Assembly: GCF_001649575.2 (NCBI RefSeq)
Contig: NC_051449.1
Location: 10,521,236-10,585,235, forward strand
DNA from: Kryptolebias marmoratus
Lineage: Eukaryota > Chordata > Actinopteri > Cyprinodontiformes > Rivulidae
Direction of reading: 5' to 3'
Length of the DNA: 64,000 nucleotides
Shown here: positions 1-12,154 of the stretch, in pieces
Numbering within the stretch: the stretch's first letter is position 1
Layout of the letters: each line of letters starts with the position of its first letter
Translations under genes and position numbers: made by a program
The notes under the pieces: generated by a model
The model's database searches: none
Told to the model about the DNA's origin: nothing
The model's input: the letters and a program-made list of their open reading frames with translations, nothing else

Positions 1-1388
1 TAACATCAGTGCCGAGCGACAGAGCATCGGGCTGAGCCTCTCCAACTCTCTTAATTGCTCAGTGAACCTGGCTGCAGCATTGAGCTCCATGACTTACTGC
101 CCCCCTGAGAGAGTATTACGGGTGCTCTGTTCGGCTAATTGCCTTTTTTGTCCCTCGTCATCCTCATACAGTTTGTCCGCACGCCGAGTGACAGACCTAT
201 CTTTACGATGCTCTCCTCCCTTTAGGTCCCCTTCACTATCACATGCAGATGTAACCAAGTGCAACTGATGAAAGTAAATTGTATTTTCTCTATACTAAAG
301 TACTGAAGTCATTCAGGGTGGATTCCTTCTGCCAGGAAGTACTTGCTGCAGTGCTACACTCTAACACTCTTTGTGTAAGCCATAATTCAAGGGCACTGGC
401 TAATTTGATTTATAAAAGACCTCTATGGTTCAAAGTTTTCTGTTCCAACAGAAGGAGCCTTACAAATTAATTATTTTGTGTACGTTTAAGAAACCCTTAG
501 AAAACAGATGCTCGGCATTGAATTAGGGTTTTTTTTTTTTTTTTTTCATGGTGCCTATTTTGAAGCATCACAGGATGTTGCAAATGAAAGCAGAAGAAAT
601 GGTAGCAATTATACTTTTTGAGACTCAAAGTTGCTCATCAGCATCGCTGATAATTTAATGTCACCCTGTGATCCGAACTGAAAGGTACAAGATTAAAAGA
701 TTATGTTCGGCGTTCGATGTTTTTATTAACGAACGCATTTGTCATAACATCATTTGTTAATTGCACCATGATAATATTTACAATATTAAATGCTTCAGCT
801 GTAAAATTTCCAGCTCCACTCTTCATGACTGTAAATTCTTTTATGTGAGTCATTCGAGGTGAGAGCTTAAATCCAAACAAGGCTAGGGGCAAATTTCAAG
901 CCATTTTATGGGATATTACTCTGACTTGGAGCCTAAGCTTTCACTTCCTCAACATAAAAGAAAATATTTTTTATCCACAGAATATGCACCACATTGCTAT
1001 TAAAGTCACTGTTGTTTATCTCACCTCAACCTCTCCCAAATGTGTTTCTTGGTGCTAACAACAAAGAAAAAATATCAGTTTTTAGCAATAAAAAGATGCT
1101 ACAGACTGGTTTAAGATGTGGCAATTTATTTTTGTCTTGGCAGCACTCAGACTACTCATTAGCTCATCACTTGAGATAGCATTTAACTTTTTCTTCTCAA
1201 ACTGAGACTGTTCAATGAGCTATCTACAATTAAAGGCCTAGTAGTCCTTGAAGGAATGCTTGTCGCCCATTGCTTTTCATGCCAGAGTTTAAGAGATAGA
1301 TCATCTTGTGTTGAGTAATCACAGAGTTGTGGAGTTGGTTCAAACCTTAACAAAAAAATTCTCATGCTATATTGAGAGATGTCAAGCT
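1..1388. other. Intergenic, no gene seen
   Basis: The short open frames here are all under 70 codons, overlap on both strands and resemble no protein I recognise. An 18-base T run lies at 529-546. Nothing else stands out. Confidence 0.6.
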
Positions 1389-1921
1389 CAGAGTATGTGT
1401 TGTGAATGACTCTCAGCTACAACCACATCAAATTTTAGCTCAATATCTTTAAAATTGACTGAATTTAGTCATTTTTGTGGTTTCTAAAGTCAGTTAACCG
1501 TGGTGGCCATCTTAAATTAGGGTGGCTCTAAAAATCTACCAGTTGTAGATGTACGTCCAGTGATTGCTTCCTGAAAACTTCATCACAATCCCCCCAGTGG
1601 TTCATGAGATATTTTTGCTAACAGACAAACAAAACTGATTCAAGATAGTTCATAGCAAAATTTACTCAGAATATGTGTTGAGGATCATTCTGAGCTAATA
1701 ACACAAACATCGATTGAGTTATAGCCATCTATATGTTTTGTACGTTCCGTTGGCTGTGGCGGCCACCTTGAATTGGGTTGACTCCAGAAGTTAACCAGTT
1801 GTAGATGCCTATCCAATGTCCCGTTTCTGAGAGTTTCATGAAAATTTGTCTACTTTTACCAACTCTACAGACAAACAAACACACTCACAAACAAACGGCA
1901 GCCATCAAGAACAAGGTAATT
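1389..1921 (+). repeat. Dispersed repeat family A, two monomers
   Basis: Two related monomers stand in tandem. Each runs through the same landmarks in order: a segment reading GACTCTCAGCTAC (diverged to 'cattctgagcta' in the second), 'TTTTAGCTCAATATC' or its equivalent, 'GGCCATCTTGAAT', 'CCAGTTGTAGATG', 'CCAGTGATT', a 'TTTCAT(G/T)AAAAT' block, and finally 'GCTAACAGACAAAC'. The same landmarks recur at 32470-32905 and 43190-43660 on the - strand, and at 55890-56700 and 58375-59172 on the + strand. No coding potential is visible. I do not know the formal family name; the structure looks like a non-autonomous element or an internally tandem repeat typical of teleost genomes. Confidence 0.75.
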
Positions 1922-3140
1922 AATTAATTGTTTATAACCTTTTTTACAGAACCCCTCTTCAAAAAACTCTGATTTATCCCTTTAAGGTTAAGAGCTTTGT
2001 ACAGATTCACGCTTTGCTTTAGCTGATGCAGGAGACAATTTTAGGACAAGTAAAGAAAAAATGTTTATCTCCCCTAACTGAAGTTGCACTGCAATAGAAG
2101 AGGTACCTCAGAATCACAAATTTGCCTTGGCAGCAACACATTTCTCCAGGATGGGGGTGTGTGAGTGTGGAGGGGTGTGTGTGGAAATCACCTATTAAAG
2201 ATCCACCACAAGAGACCAAAGAATAGAATAAAGTTTTACACGTGAGGGTTAAAAATACATCTCAAACGTGTTCCCAGAATCAGACCATGACCCCGTGCTG
2301 TAGATCCACAAAAATAAAAAATGAATACCAGATAAGCTACAGGGATGGCTGGGAAATTCCAGATAAAAGTAACAGTGTGTGGATGGATATTATTCTGTAC
2401 AAATGACCTCTCATTCAAGAACATCTGCCCTTTTGCATGAGCTATGAATCGGTATTTGGGACGTGACCTTTTAAAACAATGAGATATTTACCCAAAGGAA
2501 GGTGCTAGCCTATTAGACTGCTGAACAGATGAACATATCTCCACACAGTATGAGATTGGCGGAGGGCATTATGAGGAGGATAATGAGTGTCTAAATAGCC
2601 CATTTAATGGTTAAATCCCGCAATTAGAGCACAAAGATGGCCCCACATTACTGACAATGTATGGTCCTCTCTTTTTTTCCAATCAAGCCTTTTTTTCATA
2701 TCTTTCTTTACTCCTGTTGTTTCTGTTTACATCATTTCTTCATTTATATTCATAGATACAGACGGTGTGCAGAAATGTGCTGGAGCTGGGCTTTTGTTTG
2801 GCATCAATGAAAGGCAGCGTTGTCAAATAGGAACCATTTTATTGCACAATATGTGGTTGATGCTTTTGATTCTTGGCCTCTTTTTTTTTTCTCCTTCCAC
2901 GCTTGTCGATAATGTCTGTCAAAGAAAAGCACTCTTTGTGCTTTCTGCGCGAGCCTCTGCTGAGTACCAACAATGCTAATGAAAACTCTTCCCCACACAT
3001 TACCACACATGGGTATGAAGGATTGTCTTCTCTACTCCGGTATGGCTTTTTGTCTGTCCTTCTACATTTCTTTCACTCGTCTATTCCCCTCCCTCTCATC
3101 TCTGTCTCCTCCTCTCCTCTCTCTCCCATCACATGTTTTT
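1922..3140. other. Intergenic, no gene seen
   Basis: No supported exon. A patch at 2567-2627 has four TAAT/ATTA homeodomain cores in about 60 bp in otherwise complex sequence, and could be a regulatory element. Elsewhere the sequence is AT-rich and featureless. Confidence 0.5.
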
Positions 3141-3178
3141 CTCCTCCTCCTCCTCCTCCTCCTCCTCCTCCTCCTCCT
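3141..3178. repeat. (CTC)n trinucleotide microsatellite
   Basis: About 12.7 uninterrupted CTC units sit inside a broader pyrimidine-rich tract (3060-3200). The repeat creates artificial poly-Pro and poly-Leu frames on the + strand and a poly-Arg frame on the - strand, so the open frames that span it should not be read as genes. Confidence 0.95.
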
Positions 3179-6045
3179 TGTGGTCTTCCTCTCCCCCATT
3201 TTTGTTGGCATCAAAGAAGTGCACAACCTGAAAGCAATACACATGTTAATCACCATCTCCTAAGAATTAAATCCAACCACTCCAACAATTCATGTGCAAA
3301 AGGAGGCTCTCAGAATTCAGAAGCAATATGCAGAGCGCTTACATGGATAACAGTGTTAAAACATTAAGTAGGAGGTTCTGAGAAAACGGCGTCTGCCGAA
3401 GATCAAAACCTCTGTGTTGTGCTTGGACTGGTTTTCTAATGCGCCTTTGTTGCAGCCTTGCAGTGTTTCCGTAAGACTGATACGTTTATCACAAAGCAAT
3501 GTTTCTATGAGAATTTTATGTTGATCTGTGTTCTGAAAATAACTGCCTGCTGAATTTGAAGAAAACATCGTGAGAGCGGTGGGAACGTATCAAAGCATTC
3601 AATGGAAAACCAAAATCATGAACTGAAACACATTAAAACGCTTCATAGAGCGGGGTCAGGTAATCATTGTCTGAAACTATACATATATTGTATTTTATCG
3701 TAGCTACAGAATTTTATCCTGAACTATTACGAGCAATTTACGCCTAAAAAGAGCAAACTCACAAAATCAGCCAAAAGTATTTCTCCTTCCTTACTGTAAG
3801 ATTTGTAGATTCATTTTTGAATACTTTCCTGCGTCTTTGTAATATTGACGACAGCTAGTCTGCCTATAGCTTTTGCCAGTTTTCCAACTACTGTAAGTGC
3901 TACAGTTTACTACAGAACCATACGCAGATGTACAGTAACTTTTAAAACTTTAAATGATGTGTGTACATATGTGAGTGTGTAACAGCACAGAAACAACTCA
4001 GAACTAATGAACTTTGCACCCGTTGGCTCATGCTTTTACTCTGCAGCAGAGCTCTCTTATTAGTCAGTGCTGCCGTTTTTACTTCTGTTAGTCATTTCAG
4101 CTTTTTTACTGATGTGGCAGATGTCACACTTCTCCATCCTGGAGACTTGCGTGCTTACATAACATACTGTATATACAGTATGTGTGTGTTTTTTCTGTGA
4201 AACTCTTTGAAATGAACTTATGGATTAACTACAGTCACATTGTCAGTAAAACCACACATACTGGAAGGTTCAACACTGTATCCAAAACTCCATCCTGTGT
4301 AGCAGCAATAAATTTGTTACTGTTCATCATACTTCTCAGACAATAAGCATTATTGTACTATATATTCAGGAGATAATGTAGAACCCTTGGCAACTCTAAC
4401 AGTGTTTTTTTTTAACATTAATATTGATTGTCTACACCCCTGTCCTCCTTTTTTGGAAATGTCTGCACTTGTAGCACCCATTTTTTTGCACTGTGTTCGA
4501 TATTGCTTTGCAAAAAGAATGATGAACTATACAGAACTAAGTTTTTAAACTTATTTTTCCAGTATTTTAGTAAACCTAAACAGCATGTGGAATTTTATTA
4601 GCAGTCTAGGTGTTTGTCTTCTTTTTTTTACTTTCCGTCACTGGTTGCAAAGTCTGATTTGTTGTGCAAAAAGTGATCAACAATTTACATATTCTTTAGT
4701 AGAAAAACATACTTGCTGGTTTCACAACAACATTTAAACACATAGAAAATGACTTTTAGTACTTACTGAACATGCTCGCATTGAATGGCAGAATTTAATT
4801 TCATTTTCTTTATTTAACCAGATTTAAAACACCACTGAGATCAAGATCTCATTTGCAAGGAATTATTTTTATACTCTATAAAAATATATTCAGCTGACAC
4901 ATTTTAATGAGTTGTTTGTGATGTTTGGAAATAGATTACAAACCATAAGAGTGAACCTACAGTCTATCTAATAGAGAACTCTATAAGTAAATATGGTTTT
5001 ATGTTGCCTTTATCAAAGGTAGATCCACAAAAAAAAGTAATATATTAATAATAATAATATATTACAATCTATCCAAATCCACCTATCTTGAGACTTTTTC
5101 ATATCATACACAGCATGTGACTGGTATGACACCAATAATATCTTTCATAAATGTAGTGAAGTGTAGTCAAACTTTAGAGAAAAAAAAAATCCAGTTATTT
5201 TTTTATTTAGGAAATCAGTGAATGATTCATTTTGCCAGGCCCAATTTGTGATCATACGACAAAAAGAATTAAAATCAGTAAGCACCACATCTGCGGAATA
5301 AAAATGCACGATGTGTTTTTGCTGCTGGTTAACATGGTTAGAGGGATGCTTATCATTCAGTTGTAGCAGCAGTTGGTAAATGAGAATGAAGCTTTTCTGA
5401 TTTATGGAAATGACATTGTTGAAAAAGCAGATGTCTCCGCAGTGGAAATGTTTACAGTGTTTGTCGGCAGATGCACAAAAATATTTTGAACTCAACAGAC
5501 CCCAAAAATAATGTCTGCTGCAAACGAATCATTTTTTTTTTTTTTTTCAGTTCATGATTTACCATTAAGCCATCTTCATGTGGCTGAAGTAGTTTTATTT
5601 TGTCAGGACAGAGATTTTTGTTGTTGATCATTTAGTTTGGAGCAACGGCATGGAGAGAACTTAAGTAAGTGGGGTAAAGCAATCAAAAAACTCTTCAGAA
5701 CTGAGTGGAAGCACTGAAGTAGTGTTGAAAGAGAAAGTGGGCTTGAAAGGCTTCTGTAAAATGGTCGGCAGATGCAGAGGGAAATCTGTACAGTCGAAGT
5801 AAATAACTGCACAAAGACTGGGCAAGGCAGTAAAAACAATTACAAAACGGTCAACTTTGAAGTGTTTTGGAGAATTTTCTGCTAAATTATACTCTGTGAC
5901 ACCTCAAAAAACATATGCACCTTAAATTAAATTAAGCAATGTATGGTAGCCTTAGAATAAATTCAAATAAACTCCAGGCTGTCGTTACAGATGCCTGAAA
6001 GTAGTCTTCTTGCAAACATATTGGTAGCAATACATAACACATTCT
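3179..6045. other. Intergenic, no gene seen
   Basis: AT-rich sequence without recognisable exons. It includes a 16-base T run at 5532-5547 and short ATA/TAATAA-rich stretches near 5040-5065. The longest frame (5145-5495, - strand, 116 codons) has no recognisable domain and low-complexity composition. Confidence 0.55.
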
Positions 6046-6575
6046 GGTACATACCGGGTACTTACCTGGTAGTTACTGGGTATGTACCTGGTACTTAGAT
6101 GGTATCTAGAGGGGCCGGGCTGTATTACAATATGACTTGCTGCCTTGTATTTAAGTGGTATGTAATGGGAAATATCAGACACATACAAGGTAAGTATCCA
6201 GTGAGTACCTAGTAAGTACAAGATACATATCTGCTAGATACATGGTACTTATCGGGTAACTTTGAAGACCAATTTGTATTACAAAGCAACTTGTTACCCT
6301 GTATTTACCAGGTTCTTACAAGGTACGTATCCAGTAAGTATAAGGTTTATATCAGATACATGCCCAGTAGGTACCCAATAAGTACAAGATAACAAATCGC
6401 TTTAAAATACAGCCTTGTTACTAGGTACATACTAAGTATGTACAAGGAAAGTACCAGGTATGTATCCGGCACATATCCTGTAAGTACAAGGGAAAAAATC
6501 CTGTAGCTACCAGGTAAGTACCAGGTACATACTTAGTAATAACCAGGCATATTCCAGGAAGGTATTATGCATTAA
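6046..6575. repeat. Degenerate GTAC-rich tandem array with higher-order period
   Basis: The region is built from variants of a roughly 10-bp word such as 'CCAGGTACAT' or 'AAGTACCAGG', repeated dozens of times with substitutions. A longer period is also visible: the segment starting 'TGTATTACAA' at 6121 recurs at 6275 (154 bp apart), and a decayed third copy lies near 6400. The word is nearly self-complementary, so the array reads alike on both strands. It has no coding function; the - strand frame at 5985-6221 is only a translation of the repeat. Confidence 0.8.
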
Positions 6576-9500
6576 TACCAACAAATCTAACATACCTGAC
6601 ATATTATGGTCTGGTAGAGTTGTATTTTATTGTGAATGCGGACAAATAGCAAATATATTATAAATCCAATTCATCTTAAATTCAGCTCTGATTTTAGGAC
6701 AGGCCTATCTGAATTAGCAGCTTTGAGACAAAATTTAATCTATAGATCTGACTTTTGTGGCATTTTGTGGTCTGCAACTTTGGTTCATGATCACTACATG
6801 TCATTAAACACAACTTGAAAGGGAAACAAAATGCAATGCTATTTCACATCTAATGTCAAGATATTTTGAAGTTAATTGCATATAATTCAACTGAAACAAA
6901 ACCAAAGCATAACCACGAACAAAGGGAACATTGTGCTTGTGCCTTTTATAAAAGCACACAGCAGGTAACCATTGTCCTGCAGAATTGCTGTAATTTAACA
7001 TTCAACTTGTTTTAAATATTTGCTTTACATCTAGTTACGTAGCATAATGAAGCTTATAGTCATTGTTCGATGAAAAAGTATGAAACATTCAACAAGCATA
7101 ACTTTAGGAGAACTATGGGTTTTCCTGAAAAGCATTTATTGAGAATGAGCGCATGCTGTTGGCAAGTGCAGTACATTGTTTTCTGTTGCAATCGAGGACG
7201 AAAATACTTCAAATACATTGCAGTAAAACCACTTATTTCTACATCTGTGCTGAGTGTAGCCACTTTTGAATTCTTTCTGATGTGCGTCAGTACCCTGAAA
7301 GGAAGGTCTTTTTTTTTTCTTCTTTTCAACGATACCAAAGATGTGACCCTAACTTCACTGCATCTGGCTGAAATTCGCTAGTTACCTTCACTGGATGAAT
7401 TGGTTGAGCTTGAAATATGACAGCTGGTTTGAGTTATCAAATCACACAGAGAGCGAGTTGGAACATTTTGTGAATCAAACTGAGGGGAAAAATGGGAACC
7501 CTGCACAAAACTACTTCATATCGCTGCAGAAGAGAATTTTTAGAACCGCGGTGTCAAAAGTTCAAGTGTGGATTTGAAGAATAAAGGTTAGCTCACTGAA
7601 AATTAACATTTTTGTTGTAATTTTAACCCACAAGTCAGTAGGAACATAATAGCTGAGCTTCCACTCATGTTTATGATGGTTAATTTCATAATAATCTTTA
7701 AAGTCAAGCAGCAAAGATTAAATGGCAACATAAAATTAGAGGTAGCATTTTTTTAATGAGCATTATTGTTGCTTACTAAAGTTTTCATTTTGAGGTAAAC
7801 AAAGCCCTAAGATTTCCACTAAATACTGAATTTTGTGAATCTCATATCATATATTTTGAATTTCATATCTCAGATTTTAAGTTGCATACACAAAACAACT
7901 GTATGTGCACTGCGTGTTTAAACAGATCAATATTAGGAAGACATTAAGAGTAAGACCACGAAGATAAAATACAAAAATGAGAGGGGGATTTAATGACTTT
8001 TTAGATTGCAGGAGAAAAGGCTTTATTAGAAATAACCTGGCATTTACAGTATCTTTAGATGTCCGAGCCACACAAAGGGAGAATTTAATCATTATTCAGC
8101 TAGACCAATTACTCAAGAGAAAGGTTTCAAATGACCTGGTGGAAGGGATACCATCTAAAATCAATTTGGTGTTTCACTGCAACTCGGCGAACATGGACAG
8201 AAAGCCTTAATGATTCAACATTCGAACATCTTCAATCAGTGGGTTAAATCATCTGTCATTCAACCACAATGCAATTATCAGAAATCCATATTAAATATGG
8301 AGATAATTAAGTCTTGACAAGAAATCAGGCTTTTATTTGACACAGACTTGGATCAGATAAACCAAAGTTCACATTAGCAATTGCAGTGGGGAACAGTGGC
8401 AAAATGTATATGAGGAAAAACAAGTACAAGTAGTTGTTACTTTATGAAGAGGGAAAAAATAGCAGTTTGTGAGGACGTTGAAGACCACCAGGCTGCTGTG
8501 CTCAGGTCAGGAACAATAGAGGGCAGAGAAAGAACTGATGTAAAAACACAACAGTAAGGTTTTAGATATACACCTATCATTTAACCTGCAAGGTTGTTTT
8601 GAAGGGAGAATTGATTTTTCATGTAACCATGACAGTTATATACAAGGAAAAAGGACTGAAATTCATTTTTTTAAAACATAAAGTGTGCTAATTAAATATG
8701 CTGCTGCCATGCTATTCAGTTTAAAACAACAAAACAGACATTTACTTCAAAGCTCCAGCTCTTTTAAGCACCATATTTAGTATCCTTTATAATACAAATG
8801 TATGAAATTATGACTCACTGACAAACTACAAACACATCAACATGCTTATTAAACTATCAGGAAATCAAAAAAAATATATATTTACATTGTTAAAGTGTAG
8901 TTCAGCTGTATTTTAAATCTTTGCAGAATGTCAAAATATTTCTAAAATGCTGCGCACATGTTTCCACAATAGAAAATGTGCCACACAGCTTAATAACAAC
9001 TTGGGGTTGACAATTTTATATTATTATCAAATCTGATTTTGTTTTTTTTTTAAATAAAAACCTGCAAACTTTCCAGCTGTCTGTTCTGATGGCACAGAAA
9101 CAGTACCTGTGCGGAGCTTTAATTACAGACAGAGGACCAAAACATTATCATCACAGTTTTTAAAATGCTGGAGTTTTCATGTGTTATCCAAATGTCAACT
9201 GTGTGATTAGAAATAGGAGTTCAGCTGTAGTGACACAGAAGTGAGTCATCTCCAGTTCAGAAGAAACACAAAGAACTTGGCGATTAAACACAGTGCTACC
9301 GTGGTGAATGAGATTTATCAACAGAAATATTCAAAGTATAATAGAAACACAGCTGCAAACAGGGAACCTTTTATAAAACCTCTATTTCATAATAAATTCA
9401 GGGACTCGGTAATAATCCAAAACAGATTTATTACATTTTTTAGAAAACATATCTTTTAAAATTGGAAATTGTTTAATGTAATTAACAAATAATTTGTATC

Positions 9501-11416
9501 AGTGTATCTTGCTGCTGGATGTTGTTTGTACTGTGTAAGATTGTTTGAATAGTTTATTCATAATTTTGTATTAAAGCAGCTTTTGGAACAACAAAGCGTT
9601 ATAGAAATGTCAACAAAGAATTATATAAAGCATAGTTTAAAGTATTGTGCCATTCATTTCTGTATTACATTGTACTGTATTAAATCACACAGCATCAGAA
9701 TATAAGCTGAAACAGACTTACGTTTGGTTTTCATGTTTTTAGTGTCAAATATTTAGTTATATGTGGCATTGTGCTTTAAAAGATAAAAATTAAAACAACA
9801 TTGATGGTGTTTAGTAGAGCCCATGCTTGTCTTACCGCTGCTGCATGCTGCACTGTTATAGTAGATGATTTTTTGTGGAAAGCAAGACAGGCTGTATTAT
9901 TGAGGTTAAAGAGACTTTCAAGTGTTTTGAAACTTTTTGTAGATTGTAGGGAAATAAATGGGGCCCAATGAAGTCAAACTTTAAAAAGTATACTTGGAAA
10001 AAGCCTTGCAGCAGATAAAATAAGCAATTTTTAGCCACAGACTGTTAGCTCTAACGTTTTAATACCCTGTGACTTAAAAAAAAAAGTGCTCTTAGGATGA
10101 TCAACGGGTTTTCGCTCCGAAATAAAACGCCTTCTGATGTGTTTTACTCTGGAAAAGACTAACTGTTTAGCCTTATCTCCAAACTTTGCAGCTTCTATCA
10201 AAGTTCCACAACATTAATATGAATTATGGACTCCTGGAGCTTTGGCAGTGTCAGGCTTCGGTGGCAGTGAGTGGGTTTATTTCCCAGAGTGCAGTTTGTA
10301 AAGGAAATTGGTTTATACTTATGAGCCATTGATCCACAGAGAACAGTATGGTTTGTCATTCAGTGGGTCTCCAGGATGGAGGATGGAGAGATAGGAGAGA
10401 GTCCAGGGAGAGATGATAGATCTATATCGGTTACATTCGCCATTGCTATCAGTGTAGTCTGGAAGGACATCTAGTTAGAGAGAAAATAAATGGTTCACTC
10501 TGGCAAGGATGTACTAGGAACACCAAATGAGCTGATTTTGGCCTTTAGCTGCATGAACTACTCTGAATTTTTGTGAAGACACAGATGGATAGCTGTGATA
10601 TCCACTTCCATTTTGCTCATGATGTTTAAAATCTGGTTCTGTCAAATTGGATGATTTGTTATATGGTACATTTTGTTTTGTCTTATTGCTTTTTTTCCCA
10701 AGTCACAACATAAGAATGTGATGGGTTGTGATGCAGGCTTACTATTATTAAGCCAGAGTTTTTATTAACAAAACCCAAGGGAGCTGAATGAGTAGGACCA
10801 CCAAGCACGTAAGCATGAAAAATGCAGGCAGGTAACAAGACTGTGTGAATGAGCAGAGGATCTGACAAAGGGCAAAGCCTAACGAGGCCTATATATACTG
10901 GGAGGAGTGATAGGTGAGTGGATGTGAGTGAGAAATGAGGAACAGATGGTGAGGTAATTAAAAACAAGAGACAGGTTACAGAGGATATCCAGGAACTATG
11001 GCAGTAAACAAAAGATTAACTCAAAAACAGATGGAACTATGACACCGACAGTATATGACAATTAAAATTCCCTTGAAATGAAACAAGAACAAAAACCAAC
11101 AAAACATACAAGTACATAATGCCAATACACACAGGTAAAGTCAAAATCAGGCAAACCAAACCAGTGTTGTGATGCACATTTCATCATCCTCTTTATGAAT
11201 ATTTTTTTGGGTGTTGGTGGAAAGCCTAAGCATGTTTTCTTGTGCATACACATAGATGAATTTTGATTTTGAAAAGAAAATGAGCAAGACAGAATCTTTC
11301 AGTGGGAACACACCTGCTGTGCAACCTGTCAGCGTGGTGAATTTTTTGAGCCACAATTGTGTGGCGCTTCCTGCTTCCTGCTGCAGTGTCTGCAGGAGCT
11401 CATTTCACCATGCTGA
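6576..11416. other. Intergenic, no gene seen
   Basis: About 4.8 kb of AT-rich DNA without a supportable exon. The open frames at 7060-7381 on both strands overlap each other and contain no domain I recognise. The stretch 10690-11060, with short direct repetitions such as 'gaatgag' and 'gtgagtg', has the look of an old dispersed element, but I cannot place it in a family. Confidence 0.5.
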
Positions 11417-11518
11417 CATCCATCCATTCATCCATCCATCAATCCATCCATCCATCCATCCATCCATCCATCCATCCATCCATCCGTCCGTCCGTCCGTC
11501 TGTCCGTCCGTCTGTCCA
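11417..11518. repeat. (CATC)n / (CGTC)n tetranucleotide microsatellite
   Basis: An imperfect CATC tract passes into CGTC/TGTC units, about 25 units in total. It explains the Ile/His/Pro/Ser-rich frames here ('HPSIHPS' and the like), which are not genes. Confidence 0.95.
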
Positions 11519-11623
11519 TTTTTTTTTACTTATCTGAAGTTGGGTCACAGAGGTAACAGGTCTAGGGGGAAAAAGATGTTTGTCTGCCCAGCAAAACCCT
11601 CCAACAAGACACCAAGAATCCTC
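11519..11623 (+). repeat. Dispersed repeat fragment linked to the CATC tract
   Basis: Directly after the microsatellite comes 'CTTATCTGAAGTTGGGTCAC', followed by 'CCCAGCAAAACCCTCCAAC' further on. This arrangement (CATC tract, then CTTATC..GGGTC, then CCCAGCAA..CCCTCCA) matches, from memory, a very common teleost interspersed repeat. It ends abruptly where the LTR begins at 11624, which suggests the retroviral element inserted into it. Confidence 0.5.
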
Positions 11624-12132
11624 TGTTGTTTCAGGCAGAGACCTTCCCCCAACCTGTAGAGACCATCATTGAGTGCCCCTGTGTCTGTTTACGAAGGAGT
11701 ATCTGCCTAATTAATGTGTCCTCTCTTTCTAGAGCTGATTGGTTGGTGAGACTTTAAAAGGAACAAGCCCCGCCCACTGAGGAACAAGGCTCTCTGTCTC
11801 AAGGCTTGCTCCCTTTCCCTCCTTCGACTATAGACGCCAGCCTTGTGCCATGTTACTTTTGTTGATCGTAGTTTTCATGAATTATTAGTTAGTTTCAGGA
11901 GTTAACAGGATTTTGGTTTCTTGAGTTTACTTTAGCAACAGTAGGTTTAGGAGAGAAGCCTGAATCTGACAGTCAAGGCTGGTTTGTGGCTTTTTCCCTT
12001 CTTTGACTCCCTAGTCCTTTTGGTTTTGTTTGCGAGTGTTGTTTCTATTAAATTAAATCAAAACATTGCAATTGCCTGGACTCCATTTGTTACGCGTCCT
12101 TTAAGCCATTCTATGAGAGATAAACCGTAACA
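11624..12132 (+). mobile_element. Endogenous retrovirus LTR (relic)
   Basis: This 509-bp segment begins TGTT and ends AACA, a short terminal inverted repeat as expected of an LTR. Inside, in the right order, are an inverted CCAAT box ('GATTGG', near 11738), a TATA-like 'TTTAAAAG' (11753-11760), a GC box ('CCCCGCCC', near 11769), and ATTAAA polyadenylation-type signals (12047-12057), followed by about 75 bp of U5-like sequence. A primer binding site follows 4 bp after the end. No second LTR and no gag, pol or env frame is seen downstream, so this is a fragment. The 5' limit is my estimate, set where the older repeat breaks off. Confidence 0.6.
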
Positions 12133-12136
12133 TATT

Positions 12137-12154
12137 TGGGGGCTCATCCGGAAT
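12137..12154 (+). other. tRNA-Pro-type retroviral primer binding site
   Basis: The 18 bases TGGGGGCTCATCCGGAAT match the tRNA-Pro primer binding site used by gammaretroviruses such as murine leukaemia virus at 16 of 18 positions; both differences are G to A. Its place just after an LTR ending in CA is the canonical layout. A short leader-like stretch follows to about 12200, then the retroviral character is lost. Confidence 0.75.

Noticed and set aside
2873..3367. 164-codon + strand frame with a long proline run, and overlapping Leu-rich and Arg-rich frames
   Set aside because: All are translations of the (CTC)n microsatellite and the pyrimidine tract; outside it there is no protein-like sequence.
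5985..6221. 78-codon - strand frame rich in Tyr, Ser and Thr
   Set aside because: Translation of the GTAC-rich tandem array.
11256..11556. Frames with repeated His-Pro-Ser-Ile units
   Set aside because: Direct translation of the CATC/CGTC tetranucleotide repeat.
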